DNA of 57,069 bases, from positions 1 through 57,069 of the forward strand of contig JAPEVF010000265.1 in assembly GCA_029747585.1 (NCBI GenBank). The letters run 5' to 3'. The number at the start of each line of letters is the position of its first letter. Positions within the stretch are counted from its first letter, which is position 1. Made by a program: the position numbers and the translations under genes. This DNA is from Pleurotus djamor. Its lineage: Eukaryota > Basidiomycota > Agaricomycetes > Agaricales > Pleurotaceae. Below the pieces are notes generated by a model that was not told the DNA's origin, did no database searches, and was given only the letters and a program-made list of their open reading frames with translations. Shown piece by piece: positions 25,050-36,555 of the stretch.

Positions 25050-28000
25050 TTAAAGAATGTCACGGAGGCTGATTGGAACTTCAGGCTATAGAAACGGCGT
25101 GAGTAAGTGATCGCAAAAAAATCCAACGGAGAGACGTACGCATTTAATCCTGGGGTTGGCGAAGTGGTCAGCGAGAGATCATGGGGTAGGACAGACAACC
25201 ACTCAACTTGTAGAAACATTCTATGGAACGTAGCATTTCGACATCACCACCAGTAGCAGTGACAAAATTGATCACGACGCCGGCACGCGCGTAATTGTTG
25301 GCAATGGCGGGGGCAACACTGAATAGATATCATTAACGGAAAGGCTGAAAACTAAGTTAGGAATACAACTGACCGATGTGCATACTCTTCCACGGCCTTG
25401 GGCAAGTCTGCCAAAAAATTCGTTGAGCCATGATAGGTACGCGTTAGGCAATCCCCTTACCATAATTGACCACAAGTGGTATTTGGGAGACTTCAGGAGC
25501 CTTGACTTGAACATCATACACGACAAGGACCTTGGTCGTTGGTTGCCTCATCACAATAGAGGACGAGTTTCGGAATTTGTTCAAAGCAGCAAGCTTCGTG
25601 CCGGCGTTCATGTCGCCATGCTAAAGGGAGAGATATGAGTGGGGCGGCGGGGAGTGATCGTGCAGCGAACATACAAGGGGGACCGCTTCTAATCCACGGC
25701 TGGCTAGTTTGAAAACGACGGAGTCCAAGGCGTTCATGCCGCCAACATGAACGATCGCTTGGGGGACATCAATATCATCCAACAAGTCCGCCAGAGCATC
25801 CAACTTCCATTCACGAGCTTGTGCAGTTTCCGCACTCGAAGCACCTCTCCCAGAACCAATAATACCCAATCCACCGCCAGGAGCAGTAGAATTCGGATCA
25901 ACTCTCCCTCCACCGGCTGTGAACGCAAGATACAAGTAGTATTGGCGCAAACCACGAGAACCCTGACTGCTCTCAGATTGACTAACATTGCCGTCCCGCC
26001 GAACGAGAACCCTCACAGGCTCCCGGAGTTGAATCGCCGTCGCTAAATTTAGGACATCTTGTGGGACTGTGTTGGAGAAGAGAGCGGTCTGCCTTTCAAT
26101 CGGCTGTGGTGTAGTGCTCGGTTGTTCACCCGGATTCGGGGACGGTGCGAGAGAGAATCGACGTCCCTGGGGCTGGAAGGGCGATCCTATTGATGGGGAG
26201 GTGGCATCGAATGAAGAGGATATTGATGGCTGCTGCTGAATGGTCGGTGTGGCCGAACCAGGCGTGGACGTGCTCAAAGGCCGAGACCGCGGGGGAGGAA
26301 GTAACTTGACGATATTAAATACAAATTCGTGAAGATTCCGCGCAATCAATTGATCCACCTCGTCCAGAACAAGGAAGCGAACTTCGGAGCCAACGAGGCC
26401 TCCTGGGGCAGTAAAGAGCGCATGTAACTTTTGGGGAGTGCCGCATATGATGTGGGGCATGCTTTGTTGGAGCAATCGCAATTCTTGCGTGAGATCGCTA
26501 TTGGCTGACGTTGCGCCGACTCCCAGGGCGGACCGTACACCAATAGGTCCACCAAGGTCTCGAATCATCCGTTGAGCTTGGGTAGCTTGATCAACCGTGG
26601 TCGACACCATAACGACTAATGGACCTCGGTTCGATGGACGAATGGCCGTATTGACGACAGCAATTTGGATGGCGGGAATGACATACGCAGCAATTCGTTC
26701 TTGGGTTGGAGGTGCTTGAGCTATGATGTCCGCTCCTTTCAACAAAAACGGAAGAGCTCGCTGTTGGATTTTATTGGGGGGTCCGACGCTAGGTGCAGGT
26801 CAGATACACAAACTCTAGCCGTTAAGCCCAAGTCATGAAACTTACCCAAATTTACTGAGTGACCGCAACAGTTCAGGTGTCAAAGCAAGTTGATCCCATT
26901 TGGTGATCTGAGGGCCCGAATCCCTTTGAGACCCTGATGCAAAGTTGTCCGCCGACAAATCCAAGACCTACAGGCGTCGCAATGAATAACGAAATAAGGG
27001 AAACATTTGAAAAAAAAGTGACGCACTCCAGATGATTCTCGGCGAAGGAGACCCGAAACTGACCTTCGCTTATCTCTGAGAATAGCATCGGGCCTGAGGA
27101 TGTTGGCTTCAGAGGCCCGCATGGGAGGGAGATCAAGGTTCCCAGCCGACCATGTACGCATGGGTAAGCTGGGCGCACGCGGAGAGGGACGCATATCCGG
27201 ACGGGTGGGCAACCCATGGCCCAAGACGTTTGACGACGGTAGGATGTGATTAGGAGCAATATCTGGGGGAGATAGGGTTGAAGAGCCTAGGATACGGTCA
27301 TTAGTCAAGGTTGCGCTTTGTATTTGCTGTGTCTGTAGAGCGAGAAGTTGCCCGACTGAGGTTGTGAGCGTGTTGAGTCGCTGAGAGATCGATGTGATGT
27401 CGTCTCCGGGAGGAGACTGATTGGGCGCGATGTTTCCTATGGATGGGCGAGGAGCACCGAGAGATGGGGAGAACGGGCCATTCGATGCGGGAGCAAAGGG
27501 ATCCTTGAACTCTGGCTGTGCAGACATCCCGAGAGAGCGCTCGACCAGCAAGCTAACTTTGCGGTTGACATCACTCAAGTCGCGTTGAATTGCCGTCGTG
27601 GCATATTCGCATCGTTGAAGGCGCTCCAAAATCCCTCTGATGAGGGGAGATGCCCTGAGCTTTGAGTCCAAGCTGTAGTGATCGCTGCCCGCAAATTGGC
27701 TGGCTGAATCGAGCGATGACACGGGAGATGCTGAAGTGTACACTTGCCCGGCGCCACCTTGAGATGAGTTGCTGTGATTTATGGGGAGGGGTGGTGTGTA
27801 CGTCTGGCCGCGTGCCTCTTGTTGCATCGACGAAAAGGGCGACGGGGCCGCTTGGTGTCCATTTGTCGGAAACGGACCAGGTGTATCCTCTCCCTCAGGC
27901 AAAGACTCCAGCACACTGCCCTCTCTAACCCTAGACTCGATACCAGGATACGGCCTCCCGGGGTCGAGTTGACGAATAGACGGGGACCTGCGAATGATGT

Positions 28001-28265
28001 CGATAGGGACAGGCGAATGACGATTACCACCAAAGTCACTAAGCGACCCTCCTTGCTCGTCTCGCGGCGGACTAGGCGACGACCTGACTGAGCGATAGTC
28101 GGACGGTGATACGGAGAAAGACGAGGAAGACATTGAGCTGCGATCCTGGTCGCGGGTTGGTATCTGATGACCAGGTCCTAAACCGCTGCCGCCTTCTTCA
28201 GTGGCTCGGATTCCGCCAGGGAAGAAAGGCATTGAAGCAGGGTTTAACGCAGCACTGCGTGCCAT
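25050..28265 (-). CDS. eIF4A-like DEAD-box protein with degenerate catalytic motifs and a long disordered N-terminus
   Basis: Eight exons fit in phase: 28265-27027, 26967-26846, 26788-25675, 25620-25461, 25407-25374, 25318-25208, 25149-25140 and 25085-25050. They give 941 residues. Residues 1 to about 430 are Ser/Pro/Gln-rich with a short heptad-like stretch. From about 437 it follows eIF4A: Q-motif region WDQLALTPELL...FGVGPPNKIQQRALP, then GTPQKL, and a C-terminal end FYKIKCPEVP. The catalytic motifs are lost. Motif I is APPTQERI (residues 479-486) instead of AxxGxGKT. DEAD is DEVD (596-599), SAT is SNT, ARGID-like motif V is VKAPEV, and motif VI HRIGRTGR is HRVAPAIA (889-896). Inference: it is an ATPase-dead scaffold or regulator of RNA or translation. 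Exon 7 is only 10 nt, but it alone gives the conserved FYKIKCPEVP ending. Confidence 0.8.
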
Positions 28266-28867
28266 TGTGCACGAAGGCAGAAAGGAGATGGCAACTGTTG
28301 CTTGAACAATCAAACGGAGGAGATGAACTTGTGTGTTTCGTTTTAGTAAGCGATGGGTTTGTGACATACGGAGGTCGACATGAAAAAGTGATGCTCACCA
28401 GTGACAGTTGCGACGGAGGTTGTACTAACAGACTGATTCCATGCACCACTCTCTACGTTCCGCACCGATGATAATGGTTGGTTGGAAAGAAATGTGTGTG
28501 GTGGTGCAAGGCACAGGCAAGTTCAGCTTGGCCGGTTCTAGGTTGAAGTTGTTTGGATATCAGCCGAACAAATTGCAATGGGCATGTACACTAATACAAA
28601 TCGATACAACAGGGAGCGACTTTACAGCAAACGAGTGTGGTACGTGGCTAAAGACCACAGATGTATACAGCTTATAATACAGTTTTCGCGAAAGAAAATC
28701 CAAAGAAACGATGTCGATCTTTGGGAACGGGAAGCGGGGGAGGAGGCTGCGGGGAAAAATACAAATTACCAAGAGGTGCTGGTTGCTGGATCAATACGGT
28801 CGGCTGACACTTGACATGTCTGCGCTAGGCATTTTCATGAGCAGCTACATCGCGCGACACAGGCAAA
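28266..28867. other. Intergenic, 5' flank of the DEAD-like gene
   Basis: No gene is supported. It contains the upstream region of the DEAD-like protein gene and the 3' flank of the RRM gene. In-frame codons upstream of 28265 would extend the DEAD-like protein, but the ATG at 28265 followed by ARSAALNPA is the simplest start. Confidence 0.5.
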
Positions 28868-29789
28868 CTACGACACCGACTTGTTGACCGCCCGCTTAAT
28901 GACAGCACCAGCACCAGTTGCAGTTCCTAGCAGTTTGCCGCGCTTGGCGAGCTCGGCCTTGCGAACTGTAAAACACAACAAGTTTAGAACAGGCATGCTG
29001 TGAAGATCGAACAGGCTACACACAGTTGAGGATGTCCTCGACTTCAGGCAAATCGGCGGGAGTGATGGTGACCTAAACAGCTTTGATCAGAGGCAGCATC
29101 CAGCAGGCAGATAGAGGACATACAACTAGCTTGGAGCCATTGAGTGTAGAGCCGTTCAATTGCAAAGCACTGAGGACGGCGGCCGACCTCGTGAATTCGA
29201 TAGTGGCATACTGCCTGTCACGCGAAGTCTGCTGAGACGGTTCAATCGCTTGACCGATGGTTACTGCCTGTCCTCGACTGCAACGGAACTGGATGCGAAT
29301 GATAGTCCCACACTTGTCGAAGTGGTTCTTCATCTGCTCATAGGTCACAGACGGATCGACCTGTTTCACACAGAAGGGATCGCTGTCAGGAGGTGATGTC
29401 GCAAAAGCAGTAAACCCGACGATACTCACATTGCCAACATAGACATAGGACCAGGCCGACTTTCTGATCTTCTTCCGGACGCCCTCGTCCTTGATGGACA
29501 ATTTCTTCTTCGCCATGTGGATTGACATTTCCTTGGAGATTCCAACCTTGCTGGAGCGCACCCGTTTTGGATGAGTAGCCTGCTTCCTGAGACTCGCCTT
29601 CTTGCGCAACATGTCCGTCTTGCCAGCAGTATCGGACGTGCCCTATGTGCGCTATTTGTTTAGTTCAACCCTCCCTTTGATAGCGTATGTTTGACGTACC
29701 TTTTCGAGAGCAGCAGATGGCTTCATTTGCGAAGCCTGAGGCTTTGCTTCGGCTTGCATCTGACGCGCTCGAGATCGGGTAGTAGGCAT
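28868..29789 (-). CDS. Small RRM RNA-binding protein (PABPN1-like fold)
   Basis: Five exons (29789-29700, 29642-29430, 29360-29124, 29072-29024, 28965-28868) give 228 residues with all phases consistent. The N-terminus is basic (MPTTRSRARQ, then RKKASLRKQ). One RRM follows, with RNP2 as YVYVGNV and RNP1 as RQYATIEF, in the order VGNVDPSVTYEQMKNHFDKC...LNGSTLNGSKLVVTI. An insert rich in Gln/Ser sits between strands (GQAIEPSQQTSRD). The closest theme I know is the nuclear poly(A)-binding RRM group, so mRNA binding in the nucleus is likely, but the exact ortholog is uncertain. It is divergently arranged with FMC1, about 460 bp apart, and may share a promoter region. Confidence 0.8.
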
Positions 29790-30249
29790 TTTGGGTTTCG
29801 TTATCGTTATCGAGGTGTCCTTGGTCTACAAATATGCGAATCCGTCAGGAAAGAGAGTAGCGAGCTGTTCGGGGTCAACGTTGGTTCTGGTGGCATGAAA
29901 GGGATTTTATAGGTGATTGTGGTGACTTTTGTTCCGGTCAATGCAATAGTCGGTGGTCAATGAACGATGCCACCGCCCTTTTTGAGGCAATGGAGGGCTA
30001 CCCGTGGACCCAGCAGCTGGTTAGGTATCCAAGAGGAGTTGGCGGTGGCCCCGTTGCTTATTTGGCAGAACAAAAGAGTGAGTGTGGTTGGCCCTGATCG
30101 AATTGTCGTTCATTGAGCATCGTGGCTCAAAGTCAAGAGGAAATGGTCCTGCACCGCCACTCGGGGACAATGGAGATGAAATGTTGCATGGGCGCTTACC
30201 ACTCTGTCATATTTTTTCGAACTTACAAGTCACCCGCGACGGAACGACA

Positions 30250-30670
30250 ATGAGCGTCCAGTCTTCTTACCGTGCAGTTCTTCGTGAACTCAGCAAGTCA
30301 GTGAGCAACATTTCTTCATCTTCCTGGACGCCACTCATCGTGTTTTCCTCTAGTCCATTACTCCGGGCAAGGTCAACCCAGCCTTGAAGTCGAGCTTTCG
30401 TGTCATCTTTGAGAAATACCGCACGACAAAGGACACAAGGGCACTCGATCGTGATATAGAGAATGCCACCATGTTTATGAAGTCACGACGAGAACACAAG
30501 GTCACCCACATTGGTCTTGTCCTCCTTTCAATGTGCTGACCTGTTACGCTTCACAGAGACTGCTGGACCGTTACAACCCCCTTATCGACCTCACGGAGGA
30601 GGAAAGGATAGAGGCTACGGCACGACGAGTCGGCCTGAACATGCCTGCGACACCCAAGGCGGAAGAGTGA
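30250..30670 (+). CDS. FMC1: FMC1 family mitochondrial ATP synthase assembly factor
   Basis: Three exons (30250-30300, 30354-30500, 30557-30670) give 103 residues. The start MSVQSSYRAVLRELSKS resembles the LYR-type N-terminus, and the end LTEEERIEATARRVGLNMP matches the C-terminal signature of Fmc1 (human FMC1 has LVGLKLP). In yeast, Fmc1 helps assemble the F1 part of ATP synthase under heat stress, in the mitochondrial matrix. The length suits the family. The gene is divergent from the RRM protein gene. The introns are 53 and 56 nt with canonical ends. Confidence 0.78.
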
Positions 30671-31528
30671 TATCGTCTCTGTTCACCCGTTTCAAAACGA
30701 TGGACTACGCGTTGTGTTATACCCTGCGACCTCTCTAACACCGGGCAATGGGCATCGCTAGTGACTGCACAGTCAGAGCGACGACATCCCCTTCCAAAAC
30801 CTCCTGGTCTTCGTATGTCCATCATATGTATGACCTTACCAGTACAGCCGACATCATATTAATAAGAACAGGCGTGTTTCTCCGACGCACTACCACGCGC
30901 CCTTGTTCACCTGGGGTTTGGGCATCCCTCGCACCTGCTCGCTCCCAAGGGCACGACTACGGTACCATAGGGCCGACCTGAGGGGTGGTGACCTGGTGAG
31001 ACCTGATATCTCCAGAAATTCTCCGTCCAAAATTAGCTTCCGTTGACGGTTCTCTGGAGTTGGGAACGTCGGATCATATCAACTAAACGAGCACGTTCAA
31101 ACTAAGGCCCTGACAAAAGTCTGGGGGCTGGGGAATCGTCTGAAAGCTTGATAATCGTACGATAAATCATTGGATGCGTCAAAAGTAGCTTCGTGTAAGG
31201 GTAGAAGAGCGTGCCAGGCGATGCAGCTGTTCACGCGCTCACGTTTGTGGATGTACAAAATGAGCCAACGTTCGTTTTTTTTGGGTTACTGGATATTGTT
31301 ATTATATTGGGGATGGAAGTAGTTCCGTAACCGCTGCGCCACCAGAGTTGAGCCCGAAGTTGCGAGTGTTTCCCCAAATCAACTCCTTTTACTTCTTCCT
31401 TCATCACCACCACCTCCCTTCTCCTCGTTGCGCCCACCTGGCTTCATAATCGACGTATTCCGCAGCCGCCTCGACGTGCTGCCAGTGCTGCCGCAACACC
31501 TCGAAACACTCAGCGGCGACCGCTTTCA
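30671..31528. other. Intergenic, FMC1 3' flank to NEM1 promoter
   Basis: No gene is supported. Short frames on both strands lack introns or motifs. Sequence near 31270-31310 is T-rich and otherwise unremarkable. Confidence 0.5.
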
Positions 31529-33039
31529 ATGAATTCCTTGACATATTTGTCACGCCAATTCGATGTACTTGCCTCAGCCAAGACCCCACCGTCCACACCG
31601 ACATCCTCCAAATCCGCGTTCATTGACGATTCCCATATAAACGATTCGCAACCTTTGAAACGTACTTGGTCTACGAAATCATTCTTCTTCCCCCCGCCGC
31701 GGAGGCAGACACCGAGAAGCTCACCACCGAAACGCTCTCATTCATCACCATCCGTCACGACGTTCGCCTCGCACCACCAGAACAGAGCGTCATCTTCGAC
31801 GGCGGCACCGAAGACTCTGCAAAGCAAGGCACCATGTATACCCAGCTTACAGGCCGTGGTACGCCGTATCTTCTTCATCCGGGTGTTTGTCATGGCTTGG
31901 GACGCACTCTGTTCGACATACGCTTCTCTGTCGGCGCAATTTCGCTGGTGGTGGAAGTCGGAATCATCTTTCCTGATTCAAGTATCGACGGAGGTCTCCA
32001 AGAAGGGAAAGGAGAAGGAGGTCATTCCTGATGTGATCGTCGAAGAACCCATGGAGGAAGACACGGCGACACGACTTGTATCATCTCTCAACGCACCTGC
32101 GCTTCTCAATCGACATCATACAGATCCTCTGGCACTCCCTTCAAATACCTTGTTGCATTACTCCCAACCCCCGACCCCTCCAAACGAGTCAAGAAGCGGA
32201 TCTCGTTCACCTACGCCCGTTCTACATTCACGTAAACCGCTGAAGACTCTTGTACTCGATTTAGACGAGACTCTCATACACTCTACCTCCCGTCCGATGC
32301 CGCTGAACAGCAGCGCATCTGGTTTCTTTGGATTCAGCAATATTGGAAAGCGGAACATCGATGCAGGCCACACTGTGGAGGTTATCCTTGGTGGAAAGAG
32401 GACTGTATATCATGTTTATAAGCGGCCTTTTGTTGATTTCTTCTTACGAACGGTGCGTTGAGTTAACCTCTACAAATTTGATTCCTGTCTCATCCTAGAT
32501 GCTCCCAGGTTTCCAGTTGGTACACCTTGGTGATTTTCACGGCTTCGATGCGAGAGTATGCCGATCCGGTGATAGATTGGCTGGACGCCGGTCGTGGTAT
32601 CTTGGGGCAACGGCTATTCCGAGATGTACGTTCCATTCCTCTGTCTCGTCGTCATTGATATCAATGATGCGCCCGCAGTCCTGCACTCTACTCGATAATG
32701 GACAATACACGAAGAACTTGACCATCGTCGACGAGGACCTATCCCGAGTCTGTCTCATCGATAATTCGCCTATCAGTTACCGTGTCAACGAAGGTGTGTA
32801 GATATCCATCATCACCCTACAAAACACGCTTTCATTACGTCGCTGTTACTCGTTATTGATCCCGTTTACTGATAACTATCATAGCCAATGGTATTCCTAT
32901 AGAAGGCTGGACAAGTGACCCATCAGATGAGGCGTTACTCGATCTCCTACCAGTCCTAGACTCTTTGCGGTTCACATCCGATGTCAGACGCGTGCTTGGC
33001 CTACGTTCTGCCGGGGTTAACATGATGATCCATTCATAG
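31529..33039 (+). CDS. NEM1: NEM1 / CTDNEP1 nuclear-envelope phosphatase catalytic subunit
   Basis: Four exons (31529-32452, 32509-32625, 32679-32793, 32885-33039) give 436 residues. The first 230 or so are Ser/Pro-rich with a hydrophobic stretch ([19 protein letters not shown]) that probably anchors it in the ER/nuclear envelope. The FCP1-like domain follows: catalytic DxDx(T/V) as [12 protein letters not shown], then [33 protein letters not shown], and [11 protein letters not shown]. In yeast Nem1 with Spo7 dephosphorylates the lipin Pah1 and so controls phosphatidate, triacylglycerol and nuclear membrane growth. An alternative start further upstream is possible. It is convergent with the hypothetical gene at 33533. 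Confidence 0.9.
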
Positions 33040-33532
33040 CCCTTACGATCTGTTAGACCAGGTGGTTCGACACGTTCCCCATCCCAATTCCACCCAATGC
33101 GTTCTTTCCCCTCTGGCCTCACCACATAGATCTACCTTTCCCATTCTGGGCTTTGATTTTTATCGCCATCTGCGTTTAACGGACCTACAACTATCTGGCT
33201 ATCGTTTATTCCTAATCACCCCACTACCGTACGCACCTTTCCAAACGCTGCGCCGTGGGTCCCGTCATCCCGAGCTCTCCTCACCTCTTCCAATCGATCC
33301 AAGATACCATCATTGCATTACTCAACTACCCAAATCAACAACATCTGCTTTGCTACAAACATGGTTCAGACAGTTGCTCCTTGTCTGTTCCCTTGTGTTT
33401 CGCTCTGAAGCTCAAGTTACTTTATACTCCACAAGCCTCCCCAATGTATACTAGTCTTTCCGCACATATTCGCCGAATTTGTTATGAATGTGATGATTTC
33501 GAATCGTTGCCTGTTGAGAAGGGAGGATTAGG

Positions 33533-34918
33533 CTAGGGTAAGGTGGGTCCGGATGATGTGCGACGCACCCAGTAGAATAAGTGCTTCATTGTCCGTGTGG
33601 GACCGTCTTTCTTGAGGTCTGAGTAAATTTCTGGGGTCCGAAAGCAGTCTCCGGAGGCGCGATTGACTAAGCCAAATATCCATCGCTTCCCATTTGTTAG
33701 GCAGAACGCCATGTATACAGCTCTGAAATGTGCGCACAAGTGAGAGTTGATGAGGATTGGGATGAGACTCAGGATGGGGATGGGGAGGATGTGCAACTTA
33801 CACATGTGTTGCAGATGCCATCCTACAATCAACGCGTCAGCACCCAACCGTGAAGTCTGACGCAAGCCAGGAAGTAGCTTTACAGTACTAAGCATTTCGC
33901 AACGGCCTGCGGTATGAATTTGTCCAGCGCTTTCTTTTGATTCATCGCTTCAAGAACAAGGATCGTTTCCTTCGAATCAGCGTAATAACATTCCACGCTC
34001 GTCGTGCGTAGTTCGCCCTTCGCATAAGCTACCACATTGGCCACCAAAGACAGGAGGAATTAAGTTTCGTGTAGTTCCCCGAGGGAGAGGCTGGAAGCTT
34101 GCTCACCTTTATTCCGATCTTCTGGTTCATCCGTAGCGTAGTCTTGGTGATGAGATAAGAGGGTGGTGTACTTCTCGAAATCGATTCGGGCNGGTTTTGT
34201 CTATTTCGCAGAGGAGGATGTTGGGTTGGAGAATGAGGTGGATGCAGAGTTGGTTGCAGATTTCGGTTAGTTCGAGGAGCCAGCGATTGACTAGCATGCG
34301 ACCGCCGACTTCGTCCTGTATGTGTGACAATTAGTGGATGTTCCTGGCGATGGGAATGGGGGGATATGAATGAAGATGAAGACGTGAACTCACCATGGTA
34401 TCTGGGTGAAAGGTATATTTGACCAAAGAATATTTAATTTTATTCTGGGCCAGAAGACGTTCGAAAGCGTTCTTGAAAGCTGGTTGCATGGCGTTGTCGA
34501 ACGCCTCGAGAAGGCCATCGACGACCTTGATAGAACGAATACCAAGATGTCTGATATCTGCTTCGTTGACAGTATAGAATGAGGCATGCTATAATGACAT
34601 GTAACACTTGTTAAGAGTGGGTTTGAACGGGGAAGTAAATAACGAATAGCACAGGCGGCGTACCCTGATCACCCGACCTGGATTCTGCTCACGAAATTCC
34701 TCAATATCCGACACCTTCCTCGTGGTCCTCTCGACCATCTGAGAAAGCTGTTCGATCTCCTTATAATCTGCAAGATCCTCGTTGGCCAGGAGGTGTCGAA
34801 TGTCATTTAGTTTCTCCTTCAGTTCGCGAATGGTATTGGTATCGGCTTGATCGAGGCTAGCGAGTGCTTTGGCCTCGTCGAGCGGTTCGGGGAGTTTCGC
34901 TGGTTCACCCATGGCCAT
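33533..34918 (-). CDS. Hypothetical protein, coiled-coil N-terminus, possible nuclease-like C-terminus
   Basis: I do not recognise this gene. Exons fit as 34918-34664, 34588-34394, 34315-34107 and 34028-33889, plus one or two 3' exons ending near 33533 whose junctions I cannot fix. The N-terminus is helical and charged (ELKEKLNDIRHLL...EIEQLSQMVERT). The middle reads ASFYTVNEADIRHLGIRSIK, KYSLVKYTFHPDTM and DEVGGRMLVNRWLLEL. The end has KGELRTTSVECYY, TILVLEAMN, IPQAVAKC and CLTNGKRWIFGLV. The pattern of acidic residues, a buried strand and a later QAVAKC helix recalls PD-(D/E)XK nucleases. The usual lysine after the acid is methionine here, so this is weak inference. Dropping the N at 34192 restores the frame in exon 3. 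Confidence 0.6.
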
Positions 34919-35272
34919 GGGTTGGGGATATGTGAAGAGGAGAAGGAGAAGAAGTGGACAATGAGGCTACTGTGGGTTCCTTCATAACAATGGCAGTGAC
35001 CATAGACGCTGTGGCGGGGTTGTAAAACGGGCGTTTCTCCCATAGCAGATTGTGGTGAAAGGTAATGAATGATGAGCAGAATACATTGTGCAAGTAACTA
35101 TAACGGCTTGGCATCATCCAAATTACTGTAAAGCCTCGAGAGGGACAATGTATGAGGAATGGATGATGGGGGTGTAATAATGTAATAGATGTACAGAACT
35201 GAGGAAAAGGCAAGAAGATGACGACGACGGAGAGTGCAGCAGAACCAGACAATAACCCAAGGAAGAGGCGAA

Positions 35273-36243
35273 CTACATAGCAAGCTGAGCTTGGAGCTCC
35301 CGAAGCTCGGCGTCCTCGTCTGTTTCCGCTGGAGCTCGTTGTTGGGCTACAGGAGGGAGTGGTCAGGAGGGTGCGGCGTTTAGGGACTCCAAGGTGAAAG
35401 ACTTACGTTGGGCAACCTTGTTCGCGCCTGCTGGTGTGTGCACCGGGACGTGCTCTGCGCCCATCAACCGTTCGTTCAGTTGGTCTTGTTCCAGTTCCTC
35501 CAGCTCGGCCTTCAGCTCATCCTGGAATGTCCAGTCAGCATGGAAGTAGCATGATAGAAAGGAGATCCAATACGCACATCATCCATTTGGATACCACCAT
35601 ACATAGGATTTGAGATAGCCTCTGCTACTTCATTCGCAAGTTCTCTCTGCTCAGCGACCTGGGCCATTTGTTCATCGACTTTAGCCATTGTACTGCCAAG
35701 TGTGCATCCGCAGCGACCGAATCAGTTGGACCAATATTCATGCATAAGATATATATAACCCACAGATCGCCGTGTATGTGCTTCAACGCTGTCGATGCCT
35801 TCTTCATTGCAGCCATTGTCTCAGCGTTCAGATTCGCCGACTCTAGGGTATTGACTTGCATCTCAAGCTGTAGCCGCGTGCCCGACAGTCGGTCCAGCTC
35901 TTGCTCAGCAGCCTTCTTTCGACGAAGTGCATTCGTGGCCACTAAATACATATAACAAAAGCGAAAGACATTAGCCTAACGTTGAAGTCGAATGAGAAGG
36001 GATTTAAGAATGGACGTCATAACGTCCAGACCCTCCACCGCGAGATGGAACCGAGAACGCACCAGCTTTATTGGTCACTGCGTTCGCTCGCGCTGTATTA
36101 AGCTCAGTATCAATCTTCTTCTGCAAGTACTCCTCTTTCTTCTCTATCATTTGCAGCTGCTGCCGCAGCGTGACAATCGCATCCCTCGCTGACTGCTTTG
36201 GATCCTTGCGGGAGCCGAAGTAGCTCATGAAACTAGCCATCAT
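35273..36243 (-). CDS. SNF7: SNF7/VPS32 (CHMP4) ESCRT-III subunit
   Basis: Five exons (36243-36063, 35941-35764, 35692-35578, 35521-35407, 35346-35273) give 220 residues, the usual length. It has the Snf7 core: FMSYFGSRKDPKQSARDAI, the basic helix LRQQLQMIEKKEEYLQKK, then RKKAAEQELDRLSGTRLQLE, and QVNTLESANLNAETMAAMKK. An acidic C-terminal half (DELKAELEELEQDQLNERLM) ends in the MIM1-like helix LRELQAQLAM that recruits Vps4. The protein polymerises on endosomal and other membranes to drive budding away from the cytosol and membrane repair. The start may be the first or second of two consecutive ATGs. All exon phases agree. Confidence 0.95.
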
Positions 36244-36555
36244 ATCGAGTCTTCTCTATACAGTGAGCGATAAGTCGTTAATTCGGTCGTCGATGTTGGT
36301 TGTAGAAGGCGGAGAGTGAGAAGTGTAGAGGTGTGCTCGTAGTAGCCTGAACCAAGGGCAAAGCTAAGATGCCACCCGATAAGGACATGGGCGCTTACAA
36401 TCTTAGAACAACTCAGTCCATCGACTTCGCTTCGATCAGTCAAAGAGAACGAGCAAAAAACCGAGTTGGCTCTTTCTACAGCAAAAAATAGTCTACGTGA
36501 TCACAGAATATACCATTAATAAGATCTCTACGAGTGCGGAAGTTAAGTATCATCA

